NCBI RefSeq assembly: GCF_003323715.1
Contig: NZ_QOIN01000071.1
Coordinates: 81,644-145,643, forward strand
Source: Streptomyces diacarni
GTDB lineage: Bacteria; Actinomycetota; Actinomycetes; Streptomycetales; Streptomycetaceae
Direction of reading: 5' to 3'
Length of the DNA: 64,000 nt
A program made the position numbers and the translations under genes. Positions 44,931-54,303 of this stretch are shown here, in pieces (position 1 is the stretch's first letter; each line of letters opens with the position of its first letter). The notes beneath the pieces are model-generated. The model was not told the origin of the DNA, did no database searches, and saw only the letters and a program-made list of their open reading frames with translations.

Positions 44931-46266
44931 CCTGCCGGCCCCCCGGGCCCTGATCCCGTTCCCCGCCCTGGTGCGGTCGGCCGGGCGCCGGTGTTTCACG
45001 TGAAACCTGCGAGACGGCCAGCGCGAGGGCCGCGTACAGCACGGCCACCCCGAGGACGACGACGGCGGAGCGCCCGTCGGGCGGCAGCAGTACAGCGGCC
45101 ACCGCGGCAGCGCCGACGTAGGCGACGTTGTAGAGCATGTCGTAGAGGGAGAAGACCCGGCCGCGGAAGGCATCGTCCACCGAGGTCTGTACCGCGGTGT
45201 CGGTGGCGATCTTGGCGGCCTGGGTGACGAGGCCCAGCAGGAAGGCGGCGGCCAGTACCGGCCCCGGCGTGAACGTCAGCCCCAGCGCGGGCTCCAGCAC
45301 CGCGGCGGCTCCCGCGCACAGCGCCATCCAGCCGAAGATCCCCCACCGGCCCACGGCCGTCGGCGTGATCACGGCGGCGACGAAGAAGCCGAGCCCGGAC
45401 AGGCCGAGCGCGAGCCCCAGCAGGCCCAGACCGCCGTCCGCCGAGCCGTCACCGCTCCACGCGTACCGGCACAGCATCAGCACCGTCACCGTCAGCGCGC
45501 CGTAGCAGAACCGCATCAGCGTCGCGACGGTGAGGGCGTAGGCCGCCGTCCGGCGCGCGGCGAGGTGGCGGAGCCCGGCCAGCAGACCGCGGGCCGTACT
45601 GGCGACGGCGGCCAGGACGCGGGGCTGCACGGCGGTCGGGTCGGGACCGAGCAGGTCTCTGGCCATCCGCAGCGAGGCCAGGGCGCCCAGCAGATAGAGG
45701 GCGGCCGCGGTCAGCAGTACGAGGCTGTCGGCCTCCCGCCCGGTGCCGGGGGCGAGAGAGCGCACCACGAAGGCGACCCCGCCGCCCAGGGTGGCGGCGA
45801 GCGTGCCGGCGGTCGGGGAGAGGGAGTTGGCGATCACGAGGCGTTCGCCGTCCACGACGCGGGGCAGCGCGGCGGACAGCCCGGCCAGGACGAAGCGGTT
45901 GACGGCGGTGACGGTGAGCGCGGAGAGGAAGACCAGCCAGTCCGGTACGGCTCCCAGGACGAACGCCGCCGTGAGAGCCGCCAGGGCGGTGCGCAGCATG
46001 TTGCCGAAGAGAAGCACCTGGCGACGCCGCCAGCGGTCCAGCAGGACACCGGCGAAGGGGCCCAGGAGCGAGTACGGCAGCAGCAGCACCGCCATGGCGG
46101 AGGCGATCGCCGCCGGCGAAGTCTCCTTCTCGGGGGAGAAGACCACGTACGCCGCCAGCGCGATCTGGTAGACGCCGTCGGCGAGCTGGGAGAGCAGCCG
46201 TACCGTCAACAGCCTACGGAAGTCGGGAAAGCGGAGCAGCGTACGCAGGTCGCGGGCGACGGACAT
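44899..46266 (-). CDS. MFS transporter
   Basis: About 455 residues from the ATG 46264-46266 (MSVARDLRTLLRFPDFRRLL), with GAGG eight bases upstream. About 12 helices; the loop LLDRWRRRQVLLFGNMLRTALAAL is the MFS intracellular loop. It belongs to the MFS_3/enterobactin-exporter-like branch; the substrate is unknown. The last ~40 residues are hydrophilic and include VSRET from a parS site. The 3' end overlaps cca by 32 bp on the opposite strand. Confidence 0.88.
   Translation of the reverse strand: MSVARDLRTLLRFPDFRRLLTVRLLSQLADGVYQIALAAYVVFSPEKETSPAAIASAMAVLLLPYSLLGPFAGVLLDRWRRRQVLLFGNMLRTALAALTAAFVLGAVPDWLVFLSALTVTAVNRFVLAGLSAALPRVVDGERLVIANSLSPTAGTLAATLGGGVAFVVRSLAPGTGREADSLVLLTAAALYLLGALASLRMARDLLGPDPTAVQPRVLAAVASTARGLLAGLRHLAARRTAAYALTVATLMRFCYGALTVTVLMLCRYAWSGDGSADGGLGLLGLALGLSGLGFFVAAVITPTAVGRWGIFGWMALCAGAAAVLEPALGLTFTPGPVLAAAFLLGLVTQAAKIATDTAVQTSVDDAFRGRVFSLYDMLYNVAYVGAAAVAAVLLPPDGRSAVVVLGVAVLYAALALAVSQVSRETPAPGRPHQGGERDQGPGGRQVSPPAGPTTS
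44993..45006. promoter_or_regulatory. parS: parS site, exact match (3' end of MFS gene)
   Basis: GTTTCACGTGAAAC, in frame, encoding VSRET in the transporter tail. Confidence 0.95.
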
Positions 46267-46302
46267 GGGGACAGCCTCACACAGCAACGCCGGAGTGCGA
46301 CG

Positions 46303-46316
46303 GTTTCACGTGAAAC
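46303..46316. promoter_or_regulatory. parS: parS site, exact match (upstream of MFS gene)
   Basis: GTTTCACGTGAAAC, intergenic, 37 bp before the MFS start. Confidence 0.95.
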
Positions 46317-46351
46317 ACGGCGCCGGACGCGGCGTCCTCACTCCCGCCTCC

Positions 46352-47950
46352 TCACTCCCACCTCGCCGTGCCCCACCGCACGGTGCGCCGTTGCCGCGCG
46401 GCAGTGGCAGTGGCAGTGGCGGAGGAGGGCGTGACGGTGGCGGTGGTGGAGGGGCCTGCGAAAGCGGCGTGGCGGCGGGAGGGGGCGGGGGCGAGCGGGC
46501 CGAGGGTGAAGACGTCGGGTGCCCGGTCCAGTACGCCGCCGCCGGGGTCGTCGGATCCGTCGTCCCTGCGTACGGGGTCCACCTCGGGCCGCAGGGCGTC
46601 GCGGACGATCATCACGCACAGGTAGAGCGTCCCCAACAGGTGGGCCAGGATGACGAGTTGGTAGCCGTCCTCGGGGAGCCCCTGGCGTTTGTCGCCGCTG
46701 GAGGTGTAGGCGAGGTACATCCAGATGCCCAGGAAGTAGACGACCTCGCAGCCCTGCCAGACGAGGAAGTCCCGCCACTTGGGGCGGGCGAGGGCGGCCA
46801 GCGGGATCAGCCACAGGACGTACTGCGGGGAGTAGACCTTGTTGGTGAGGACGAAGAGGGCGATCACCAGGAAGGAGAGCTGCGCGAACCGGGGCCGCCT
46901 GGGGGCGCACAGGGCCAGCGCGGCGATCGCGGCGCAGCCCAGCACCATCAGGACGATGGCGTAGAGGTTGGCTTCTTCGAACTCCCGTCCGGTTCGCTGC
47001 TGGAGGATCAGCCACAGCGAGCCGAAGTCGACGGGGCGCTCCTGACTGAAGGTGTAGAACTTCGCCCAGCCGGCCGGGGACGCCACCATCACCGGCACGT
47101 TCACCACCAGCCACGAGAGGGCCGCACCAGCCGTCACCCGCCCGAAGGCGCCCCAGCGCCCCGCACGCCAGCACAGCACCAGCAGCGGGCCCAGCAGCAG
47201 CGCCGGATAGAGCTTGGCCGCCGTCGCCAGGCCGATCAGCACGCCGGCGGCCAGCGGACGCGAGCGTGCCCACAGCAGCATCCCCGCGGCCGTCATGGCG
47301 ACGGCCAGCAGGTCCCAGTTGACCGTGGCGGTCAGCGCGAGCCCCGGCGCGAGAGCCACGAGCATGCCGTCCCAGGGGCGGTTGCGGTGGGTGCGCACCA
47401 CGCAGGTGACCAGCGCGGCCGCACAGACCGCGAGCATCCCCGCGTTGATCAGCCAGTAGGTCTTCTCGTCCTGCACCAGCGCGTCCCCGCCGGGGGTCAG
47501 CACGCTTGCGAACTGCATGAACGCCCCGGTGAGCACGGGGTACTCCAGGTACTCCATGCCGCCGGAGATCCGTTCGGGGATGCGGTCCAGATAGGGGACG
47601 AGTCCCTCGGCGAAGCCGCGCCCGTTGTACAGGTGCGGGATGTCGGAGTAGCAGGCGTGCACGTACTGCGCGGCCTGCCCGGAGAACCAGCCGCCGCCGA
47701 AGCAGGGCGCCTTCTGGAGCATCCCGAGCACGAACATCCCCAGCGTGACGACGATCACCGTGCGCAGCGGCGTCCACCAGCTCGTGCCGTGAACGGCGCG
47801 CCGTCCTGCGCGCCCCCCGGCCACTTCGCTCGCCGCCGTCGCCACCTCGTCCTGGTCCGTGGGGCGGACGGACGTCTCCTCGGCGGGGCGGGCGGCGTGC
47901 TGTGGGGGTGGTTTCGGAGCGGGGGTCCGGTCGGTGGGGGCGCTCGTCAT
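46352..47950 (-). CDS. GT87-family polyprenol-phosphate-dependent glycosyltransferase
   Basis: About 532 residues from the ATG 47948-47950 (MTSAPTDRTP). About ten membrane helices, with MEYLEYPVLTGAFMQFASVLTP in the first outer loop and KLYPALLLGPLLVL, LTNKVYSPQYVLWLIPLAAL, the usual GT87 landmarks. GT-C enzymes of this family transfer mannose or related sugars from a polyprenyl phosphate outside the membrane. The C-terminal 50 residues are Thr/Ala/Arg low complexity. Donor and acceptor are unknown. It follows the PBP gene beyond a strong terminator. Confidence 0.85.
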   Translation of the reverse strand: MTSAPTDRTPAPKPPPQHAARPAEETSVRPTDQDEVATAASEVAGGRAGRRAVHGTSWWTPLRTVIVVTLGMFVLGMLQKAPCFGGGWFSGQAAQYVHACYSDIPHLYNGRGFAEGLVPYLDRIPERISGGMEYLEYPVLTGAFMQFASVLTPGGDALVQDEKTYWLINAGMLAVCAAALVTCVVRTHRNRPWDGMLVALAPGLALTATVNWDLLAVAMTAAGMLLWARSRPLAAGVLIGLATAAKLYPALLLGPLLVLCWRAGRWGAFGRVTAGAALSWLVVNVPVMVASPAGWAKFYTFSQERPVDFGSLWLILQQRTGREFEEANLYAIVLMVLGCAAIAALALCAPRRPRFAQLSFLVIALFVLTNKVYSPQYVLWLIPLAALARPKWRDFLVWQGCEVVYFLGIWMYLAYTSSGDKRQGLPEDGYQLVILAHLLGTLYLCVMIVRDALRPEVDPVRRDDGSDDPGGGVLDRAPDVFTLGPLAPAPSRRHAAFAGPSTTATVTPSSATATATAARQRRTVRWGTARWE

Positions 47951-48038
47951 GGGCCACATCCTCCCGCACCCGCCTCGCCGTGAGGGCAACCCATCCCTCG
48001 TGCGGTCCTGTGCCCGGTGCACGGGAGTTTCCCGCGCC

Positions 48039-48083
48039 ACGGGGAAGGCCCCGGCTCGGTGTCCGAGCCGGGGCCTTCCCCGT
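48039..48083 (-). terminator. Terminator of the class A PBP gene
   Basis: Perfect 21-bp stem (48039-48059 / 48063-48083, left arm begins ACGGGGAAGGCCCCGG) with a 3-nt loop, 35 bp after the PBP stop. Confidence 0.85.
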
Positions 48084-48117
48084 CACTGTCCGGCGGCTAT
48101 GGAGGGGGGAGCGGCGT

Positions 48118-50802
48118 TCACTCCCTGCGGCCGTTGGGGCCCGCGATCCAGTTTCCGGGATCTCCCGTATCTCCCGTGTCGCCGGAGTCCCCGCCCGGGT
48201 CTCCGCCGGGCCCTCCGTTGTCGTTGCCCCCGTCGGGATCGCCGCCGCCTCCGTCCTGGCCGTTGTCGTCGTCGCACGTGGGGTCGAGTGGCGGGCAGCT
48301 GGTGCTGGACTCCGTCGGCGACTTGGAAGGCGACTCGGACGGCGGTTCGGACGGGCTCTTGCTGGGGTCCTTCGTCGGCGACGGAGGCGGTGACGTCTGT
48401 GTGGGGGTCGGGTCGGGGCTGGCACCCGGCCCGTAGACCTTCTCACCGATGGGCTCCGCCTTGGGGAAATTCTGCACGCTCGTGCCCTTGAGCGCGTCCT
48501 TCATGTACGCGGTCCAGATCTCGGCGGGGAAGGACGCACCGTGGATCTTCTTCTGACCGCCGGTGCCGAACATCTCCAGGAACTTGCGGTTCTTGACCGA
48601 GGCGTCGTCGTTGAGGCGCCACATGCCCACCGCTGTCGACAGCTGCGGGGTGTAGCCGACGAACCACGCCGACTTGTTGCCGTCCGTCGTACCCGTCTTG
48701 CCGGCCGAGGGACGGCCCAGGCCCTGGGCGACGCTGCCGGTACCGCCCGGCGCGGTGACGTCGGTGAGCACGTCGGTGACGTTGTTGGCCACCTGCGGGG
48801 TGAACGCCTGCTCCTTTTTGTGCGTCGGCAGGGAGAGCTTCTCGCCCTTCTGGCCGATGACCTTCTTGACCGAGTACAGGTCGTTGCGCTTGCCCTCGGC
48901 GGCGAAGGTGCCGTAGGCGCCCGCCATGCGGATCGCGCTGGGGGTGGAGATACCGAGGGAGAAGGAGGGGCTGTTCGACTGGTTGAGGCTGGAGTCGAGC
49001 AGCCCCGCTTCCTCGGCGCTCGAGCGCACGGTGGGAATGCCGATGTCCATACCGAGCTGCACGTACGGCGAGTTCACCGAGTGCTTCATGGCCTCGCGCA
49101 GGTTGATCCGGTAGCCGTCGTCCGCGTCGCCGTAGTCGTGGCCGCCGTCGTTGGTCTGGCGCCAGTACTCGCCTTCCTTGTTCTTCCAGATCTCCCCGTC
49201 GTAGTCGCGGATCAGCAGCTTGTTGCGACCGTCGTAATAGCTGGTGTCCGGATTGACCAGGTGGCGCATGTCCGCCGACTGCGTCTCGGGACCGTCGCGG
49301 TCCCGTACGCCCTCGCTCATGGCCGAGGCCAGCACGAACGGCTTGAACGTCGAGCCGACGGGCACACCGGTGTCGTCGGCGTTGTTGGTGAAGTGCTCGA
49401 TGTAGTCCTTGCCGCCGTAGATCGCCACGATCTGTCCGTCCGACGGGCTGACGGAGGCGCCGCCGAACTGGACGTGCGAGTCCAGGTCGGGCCGCTTCTT
49501 CGGGTCGATGTTCTCCTTGTAGACCTTGTTGACCGAGTCCCGCAGCGCGAGCGTCTTCTTCTTGTTGAAGGTCGTGGTGATCTGGTAGCCGCCGCGGTTG
49601 AGCTCCTCGCGGGTGAGGACGTCGTTGTTGACCAGGTACCTGTTGGCCAGGTCGATCATGTAGCCCTTCTGGCCCCGCTTGTCCATCGCCTTCTTCGGCG
49701 GCTTGATGGTCGGCAGGCCGTCGGCGAGGACCTTCTTCGCGTCGGACTTCTTCATCTTGCCGATCTCCACCTCGCGGTGGATGACCGAGCGCCACTTCTT
49801 GAGCGAACGGGCCCTGTTCGCCTCCTGGTCGCCCTCGTAGGGGTCGTACAGGGCCGCGCCGTTCAGCAGCGTCGTCAGGTAGGCGCCCTCGGCGGCGTCG
49901 ATCTTGTCCACGTCCTTGCCGAAGTACGCCTGGGAGGCCGCCTGGACACCGAAAGCGCCGCGGCCGAAGTAGGCGGTGTTGAGGTAGCCCTCCAGGATCT
50001 CGCCCTTGTCCATCGTGGCGCCGGCCTTGATGGAGATGAACAGCTCCGTGACCTTGCGCTTGATGGTCTGGTCCTGGGTCAGGTAGTTGTTCTTGACGAA
50101 CTGCTGGGTGATCGTCGAGCCGCCCTGGGTGTCACCGCCGGTCGCCATGTTGAAGGCCGCGCGCGCGATGCCCATCGGGTCGACGCCCGAGTCCTCCCAG
50201 AACGTCTCGTTCTCCGAGGCGACCACCGCCTGCTGGAGAGGCTTGGGCATCTGGCTCAGCGAGACGTTCTGCCGGTTCTTCTCGCCCTCGGCGCCCGCCA
50301 CGGCCATCCGGTCGCCGTTGGACCAGTAGTAGACGTTCGTCTGCGAGCGGGCGTCGGCCTTGGCCTGGTCGGGGACCTCCACCATCCACAGCCCGATGGC
50401 GAAGGCGACGATGAGGAACCCGATGAAGCCGAGGGAGGAGCCGGTCACCAGCTTCCAGGACGGCAGCCAGCGCCGTACGCCCGACTTGTTCGCCCGCGGG
50501 TAGTCAATGAAGCGCTTGCGCTCGGGGCCCCCGCGCCCCCGCCCACCGCCGGCCCGGCGGCCGCTTTGGGCGCCGACCGCGGCCGAGGCGGCGCGCCGCC
50601 GTCCGCCGCCCTGGGCGGCCTTGCGGGCCGCCGCGCGACCTTGGTACGCCTGCGGCTCGCTTTGGTCGCCGTACGCGTCACCAGGGGCGGAGGCCGACCC
50701 TCCGCCGTGGCCGCGCGGAGCCGCCCGGCGTCCGGAGGACGGTGGCGGCTGGGCCGCGCGACGGCCGCGCCCCTGCGGCGGCTTTCGACGGTTTCCGCTC
50801 AT
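48118..50802 (-). CDS. Class A penicillin-binding protein (bifunctional transglycosylase/transpeptidase)
   Basis: About 894 residues from the ATG 50800-50802. An Arg/Gly/Pro-rich cytoplasmic N-terminus and a membrane helix at about 138-160 precede the GT51 domain (ASENETFWEDSGVDPMGIARAAF, GGSTITQQFVKNNYL). The transpeptidase follows: STFKPFVLASAM (Ser nucleophile), SVNSPYVQLG and AGKTGTTDGNKSAWFVG. The last ~110 residues are a Pro/Ser/Asp/Gly low-complexity tail. It polymerises and crosslinks peptidoglycan. The neighbouring cell-wall genes fit this role. Confidence 0.95.
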   Translation of the reverse strand: MSGNRRKPPQGRGRRAAQPPPSSGRRAAPRGHGGGSASAPGDAYGDQSEPQAYQGRAAARKAAQGGGRRRAASAAVGAQSGRRAGGGRGRGGPERKRFIDYPRANKSGVRRWLPSWKLVTGSSLGFIGFLIVAFAIGLWMVEVPDQAKADARSQTNVYYWSNGDRMAVAGAEGEKNRQNVSLSQMPKPLQQAVVASENETFWEDSGVDPMGIARAAFNMATGGDTQGGSTITQQFVKNNYLTQDQTIKRKVTELFISIKAGATMDKGEILEGYLNTAYFGRGAFGVQAASQAYFGKDVDKIDAAEGAYLTTLLNGAALYDPYEGDQEANRARSLKKWRSVIHREVEIGKMKKSDAKKVLADGLPTIKPPKKAMDKRGQKGYMIDLANRYLVNNDVLTREELNRGGYQITTTFNKKKTLALRDSVNKVYKENIDPKKRPDLDSHVQFGGASVSPSDGQIVAIYGGKDYIEHFTNNADDTGVPVGSTFKPFVLASAMSEGVRDRDGPETQSADMRHLVNPDTSYYDGRNKLLIRDYDGEIWKNKEGEYWRQTNDGGHDYGDADDGYRINLREAMKHSVNSPYVQLGMDIGIPTVRSSAEEAGLLDSSLNQSNSPSFSLGISTPSAIRMAGAYGTFAAEGKRNDLYSVKKVIGQKGEKLSLPTHKKEQAFTPQVANNVTDVLTDVTAPGGTGSVAQGLGRPSAGKTGTTDGNKSAWFVGYTPQLSTAVGMWRLNDDASVKNRKFLEMFGTGGQKKIHGASFPAEIWTAYMKDALKGTSVQNFPKAEPIGEKVYGPGASPDPTPTQTSPPPSPTKDPSKSPSEPPSESPSKSPTESSTSCPPLDPTCDDDNGQDGGGGDPDGGNDNGGPGGDPGGDSGDTGDTGDPGNWIAGPNGRRE

Positions 50803-51186
50803 TGGAACAGCTACTCCTCGGGCAGGCGGCCGTAGCGCCTGAAGGTGGCAGTTGGCTTCTGGTCCCCCCGAGTGCACCGGGCGGACGGTTCCGCCTCACC
50901 CGCGCGCACTGCACCCAGGACGAGGACGCGTTCGTACGCCGCACGGTTCCCGGTGGTCTGCACACGCGACAGACTACGCAGCTCCAAAACCTCCCTTACG
51001 GCGTATTCGCCTTATTCGACGCAAAGCAGCTGCGGCGAATCGTGATGTGAGTCCCTTCACGGACCCCCCTCTTGTCGCACCCGAAGGGCCGTTCTATCGT
51101 CGTGATGTATCGAGTCGATACATCAGAGCGAGACACGTGCCGCGACAAGCGCGGGACGGCCGGAGACCGGACGGAGGTGGCGGCCT
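50803..51186. promoter_or_regulatory. PBP-padR divergent region
   Basis: 384 bp without a gene. It contains the PadR operator at 51103-51125. The rest, including an AT-rich patch near 51000-51030 (TTCGCCTTATTCGACGCAAA), probably holds the PBP promoter. No other repeats are seen. Confidence 0.55.
51103..51125. promoter_or_regulatory. PadR-type operator palindrome
   Basis: TGATGTATCGA and its exact complement TCGATACATCA flank a central G. The ATGTAT...ATACAT pattern matches PadR-family operators. It lies about 60 bp before padR, fitting autorepression. Confidence 0.85.
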
Positions 51187-51855
51187 GTGAGCAGACGCTC
51201 GGGCGTCCTCGAGTTCGCCGTCCTCGGCCTGCTCCGCGAGTCCCCCATGCACGGATACGAGCTGCGCAAGCGGCTCAACACCTCGCTCGGCGTCTTCCGC
51301 GCCTTCAGCTACGGCTCGCTCTACCCCTGCCTCAAGGCGCTGGTACAGCGCGGATGGCTGGTGGAGGAGCCGAGCGCCCAGCCCGAGGAGCAGCTGACCC
51401 CCCGCGCGCAGGCGGGCTCGCTCGCCGGGCGGCGGGCGAAGATCGTTTACCGGCTGACGGCCGAAGGCAAGGAGCACTTCGAGGACCTGCTCTCCCAGAC
51501 GGGTCCCGATACCTGGGAGGACGAGCACTTCGGCGTCCGCTTCGCCTTCTTCGGCCAGACGTCGCGCGACGTGCGCATGCGCGTACTGGAAGGACGCCGC
51601 AGCCGGCTGGAGGAGAGGCTCGCGAAGATGCGCGCCTCTTTGGCCCGTACGCGCGAGCGCCTCGACGACTACACGCTCGAACTCCAGCGTCACGGCATGG
51701 AATCCGTGGAGCGGGAGGTCCGCTGGCTCACCGAGCTCATCGAGAGCGAACGCAAGGGGAGCGAGCGGGCGGGGGACGAGCGCACGAGGCGCCCGGCGCG
51801 CGAGACCGGTTCGGACCGTCCCTCGTCGGGTCCGTCCGACAACACCGACAGATGA
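51187..51855 (+). CDS. PadR-family transcriptional regulator
   Basis: 222 residues. The N-terminal winged helix has VLEFAVLGLLRESPMHGYELRKRLNTSLGVFRAFSYGSLYPCLKALVQRGWLVE, the PadR signature with SLYPCL. A C-terminal coiled coil (about 140-190) dimerises it. The last ~30 residues are Arg/Ser-rich. GTG start with GGAGG about ten bases before. The dyad at 51103-51125 is its likely operator. Located between the PBP and inositol synthase genes, it probably controls itself and the downstream gene. Confidence 0.9.
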   Translation: MSRRSGVLEFAVLGLLRESPMHGYELRKRLNTSLGVFRAFSYGSLYPCLKALVQRGWLVEEPSAQPEEQLTPRAQAGSLAGRRAKIVYRLTAEGKEHFEDLLSQTGPDTWEDEHFGVRFAFFGQTSRDVRMRVLEGRRSRLEERLAKMRASLARTRERLDDYTLELQRHGMESVEREVRWLTELIESERKGSERAGDERTRRPARETGSDRPSSGPSDNTDR

Positions 51856-51905
51856 GGTCCGCGCACCACCGCGGCCTCAGCGAGAACACACAGGGAGCAA
51901 CCGGA

Positions 51906-52988
51906 ATGGGTTCGGTTCGCGTAGCCATCGCCGGCGTGGGCAACTGCGCCGCATCGCTGGTGCAGGGCGTCGAGTACTACAAGGACGCCGACCCGGACAG
52001 CAAGGTCCCGGGTCTGATGCACGTCCAGTTCGGCGACTACCACGTGCGCGACATCGAGTTCGTCGCCGCCTTCGACGTCGACGGCAAGAAGGTCGGGCTC
52101 GACCTCGCCGAGGCGATCGGCGCCAGCGAGAACAACACGATCAAGATCTGCGACGTGCCGCCGGCCGGCGTGCCCGTGCAGCGCGGTCACACCTACGACG
52201 GCCTGGGCAAGTACTACCGCGAGACCATCGAGGAGTCCGACGCCGAGCCCGTCGACGTCGTCAAGGCGCTCAAGGACGCGCAGGCCGACGTCCTGGTCTG
52301 CTACCTGCCCGTCGGCTCGCAGTCCGCCGTCGAGTTCTACGCGCAGTGCGCCCTCGACGCGGGCGTCGCCTTCGTCAACGCGCTGCCCGTCTTCATCGCC
52401 GGCACCAAGGAGTGGGCGGACAAGTTCACCGCCGCCGGTGTGCCGATCGTCGGTGACGACATCAAGTCCCAGGTCGGCGCCACCATCACGCACCGCGTGA
52501 TGGCCAAGCTGTTCGAGGACCGCGGCGTCATCCTGGACCGCACGATGCAGCTGAACGTCGGCGGCAACATGGACTTCAAGAACATGCTGGAGCGGGAGCG
52601 GCTGGAGTCGAAGAAGATCTCCAAGACGCAGGCCGTCACCTCCCAGATCCCCGACCGCGACCTGGGCGCCGACAACGTGCACATCGGCCCCTCCGACTTC
52701 GTGGCCTGGCTGGACGACCGCAAGTGGGCCTACGTCCGCCTGGAGGGCCGCGCCTTCGGCGACGTGCCGCTGAACCTGGAGTACAAGCTCGAGGTGTGGG
52801 ACTCCCCCAACTCGGCGGGTGTCATCATCGACGCGCTGCGCGCCGCGAAGATCGCCAAGGACCGCGGTATCGGCGGCCCGATCCTCTCGGCGTCCTCGTA
52901 CTTCATGAAGTCGCCGCCGGTCCAGTACTTCGACGACCAGGCCCGCCAGAACGTGCAGGACTTCATCGAGGGCAGGTCCGAGCGCTGA
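51906..52988 (+). CDS. ino1: Inositol-3-phosphate synthase
   Basis: 360 residues starting GSVRVAIAGVGNCAASLVQG, the NAD-binding Rossmann motif of the actinobacterial short-form myo-inositol-phosphate synthase. KSQVGATITHRVMAKLF (active-site Lys), LNVGGNMDFKNM and PLNLEYKLEVWDSPNSAG are diagnostic. It makes inositol 3-phosphate from glucose 6-phosphate for phosphatidylinositol and mycothiol. The ATG at 51906 follows GGGAGC, 50 bp after padR, so it may be co-transcribed with padR. A strong terminator follows. Confidence 0.95.
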   Translation: MGSVRVAIAGVGNCAASLVQGVEYYKDADPDSKVPGLMHVQFGDYHVRDIEFVAAFDVDGKKVGLDLAEAIGASENNTIKICDVPPAGVPVQRGHTYDGLGKYYRETIEESDAEPVDVVKALKDAQADVLVCYLPVGSQSAVEFYAQCALDAGVAFVNALPVFIAGTKEWADKFTAAGVPIVGDDIKSQVGATITHRVMAKLFEDRGVILDRTMQLNVGGNMDFKNMLERERLESKKISKTQAVTSQIPDRDLGADNVHIGPSDFVAWLDDRKWAYVRLEGRAFGDVPLNLEYKLEVWDSPNSAGVIIDALRAAKIAKDRGIGGPILSASSYFMKSPPVQYFDDQARQNVQDFIEGRSER

Positions 52989-53072
52989 CGCTCGCCGCTG
53001 CGGCCTGACCGAACGCGGGTGAGGGGCTGCCCCTGGCTGTCCGTCGCCGCCTGCACCGCCGTCGTGGCTCGT

Positions 53073-53116
53073 CGCGCCGTTCCCCGCGCCCCTCCGGGGG
53101 CGCGGGGAACGGCGCG
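53073..53116 (+). terminator. Terminator after inositol synthase
   Basis: Perfect 20-bp stem (CGCGCCGTTCCCCGCGCCCC, 53073-53092 / 53097-53116), loop TCCG, between convergent genes. Confidence 0.85.
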
Positions 53117-53199
53117 GGTGAGCACAACGCACCCGCAGTCTGCGACGAGACGCACAGGGGCAGTCCCTTTCCAGCAGGGGCAGCCTTGAGACGACCGCG

Positions 53200-54231
53200 T
53201 CAGCGGTCCATCGTGCGGTCGACCGTTGTGGTGGTGTGGCGGAGGATCGCCGTCAGTTCCTCGCCGACGTGCGGCTCGGGGGCGTCGGCGGGCACGAAGA
53301 GGATGGAGACCTGCATGTGCGGGGGCTCCGCGAACCAGCGCTGCTTGCCCGCCCACACGAACGGGGACAGGTTGCGGTTCACGGTCGCCAGCCCCGCGCG
53401 GGCCACGCCCTTGGCGCGTGAGGTCATGCCGTGCAGCGCCTTGGGGGACTCCAGGCCCACCCCGTGCGAGGTGCCGCCGGCGACGACGACCAGCCAGCCG
53501 TCCCCCGGCGCCTTGGCCTGCCGGTAGCCGAACCTGTCGGTCTTGGTCACCTGCGTGACGTCCAGGATCGCGCCCCGGTACTCCGTGGCGTCGTGGTCGC
53601 CCAGCCACAGCCGGGTGCCGATCCGGGCGCGGAAGCGGGTCTGCGGGAACTGCTGCTGGAGGAGGGCGAACTCCTGCGGCTTGAGGTGGCTGACGAACAT
53701 CGTCTCCAGCGGCAGGCGGGCGGCCCGCAGCCGGTCCATCCAGCCGATGACCTCCTCCACCGCGTCCGAGCCGTCGGCCCGGTCCAGCGGCAGGTGGATG
53801 GCGAAGCCCTCCAGGCGCACCTCGTCGATCGCGGCGTGCAGCCGGGGCAGGTCCTGCTCGGTGACGCCGTGCCGCTTCATGCTGCTCATCACCTCGATGA
53901 CGACCCGCGCCCCGCGCATGAGGCCCACGCCCTCCACCGAGGAGACCGAGCGGATGGCGCGGTCGGGCAGCGGTACCGGCTCCTCGTTCTTGCGGAACGG
54001 GGTGAGCACCAGCAGGTCCCCGCCGAACAGGTCCTTCGTGCGGGCCGCCTCGTAGGTCGTGCCGACGGCCAGGATGTCGGCGCCGAACTTGGTGGCCTCG
54101 TCGGCCAGCCGTTCGTGGCCGAAGCCGTAGCCGTTGCCCTTGCAGACCGGAACGATCCCCGGGAACTGCTGGATCATCGACTGCTGGTGCGCCCGCCAGC
54201 GATCGGTGTCGACGTAGAGGGAGAGCGCCAT
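53200..54231 (-). CDS. Alanine-racemase-like PLP-fold protein linked to femX
   Basis: 343 residues. The N-terminal barrel strand VPVCKGNGYGFGHERLADEATKFGAD matches the alanine racemase PLP-Lys motif (VxKADAYGHG) and keeps Lys, Gly and Tyr-Gly. In the C-terminal half the usual catalytic-Tyr motif (GYADG) is not recognisable; the segment reads VVVAGGTSHGVGLESPKALHG. It is thus a divergent relative and may not be a standard racemase. It lies 72 bp after femX on the same strand, so the two probably form an operon for cell-wall amino acids. The canonical alr is usually elsewhere in Streptomyces. Confidence 0.75.
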   Translation of the reverse strand: MALSLYVDTDRWRAHQQSMIQQFPGIVPVCKGNGYGFGHERLADEATKFGADILAVGTTYEAARTKDLFGGDLLVLTPFRKNEEPVPLPDRAIRSVSSVEGVGLMRGARVVIEVMSSMKRHGVTEQDLPRLHAAIDEVRLEGFAIHLPLDRADGSDAVEEVIGWMDRLRAARLPLETMFVSHLKPQEFALLQQQFPQTRFRARIGTRLWLGDHDATEYRGAILDVTQVTKTDRFGYRQAKAPGDGWLVVVAGGTSHGVGLESPKALHGMTSRAKGVARAGLATVNRNLSPFVWAGKQRWFAEPPHMQVSILFVPADAPEPHVGEELTAILRHTTTTVDRTMDR

Positions 54232-54303
54232 GGCCGGTAGGGAACCTTTCTCGATCGGGTCGTCGGTCGGGCCCGTCGTCGACGGGGCGGGGCGGCGGGG
54301 CCG

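Noticed and set aside
51072..51905. Upstream extension of the inositol synthase frame
   Set aside because: It passes through padR in another frame; the conserved enzyme starts at 51906 with a good ribosome site.
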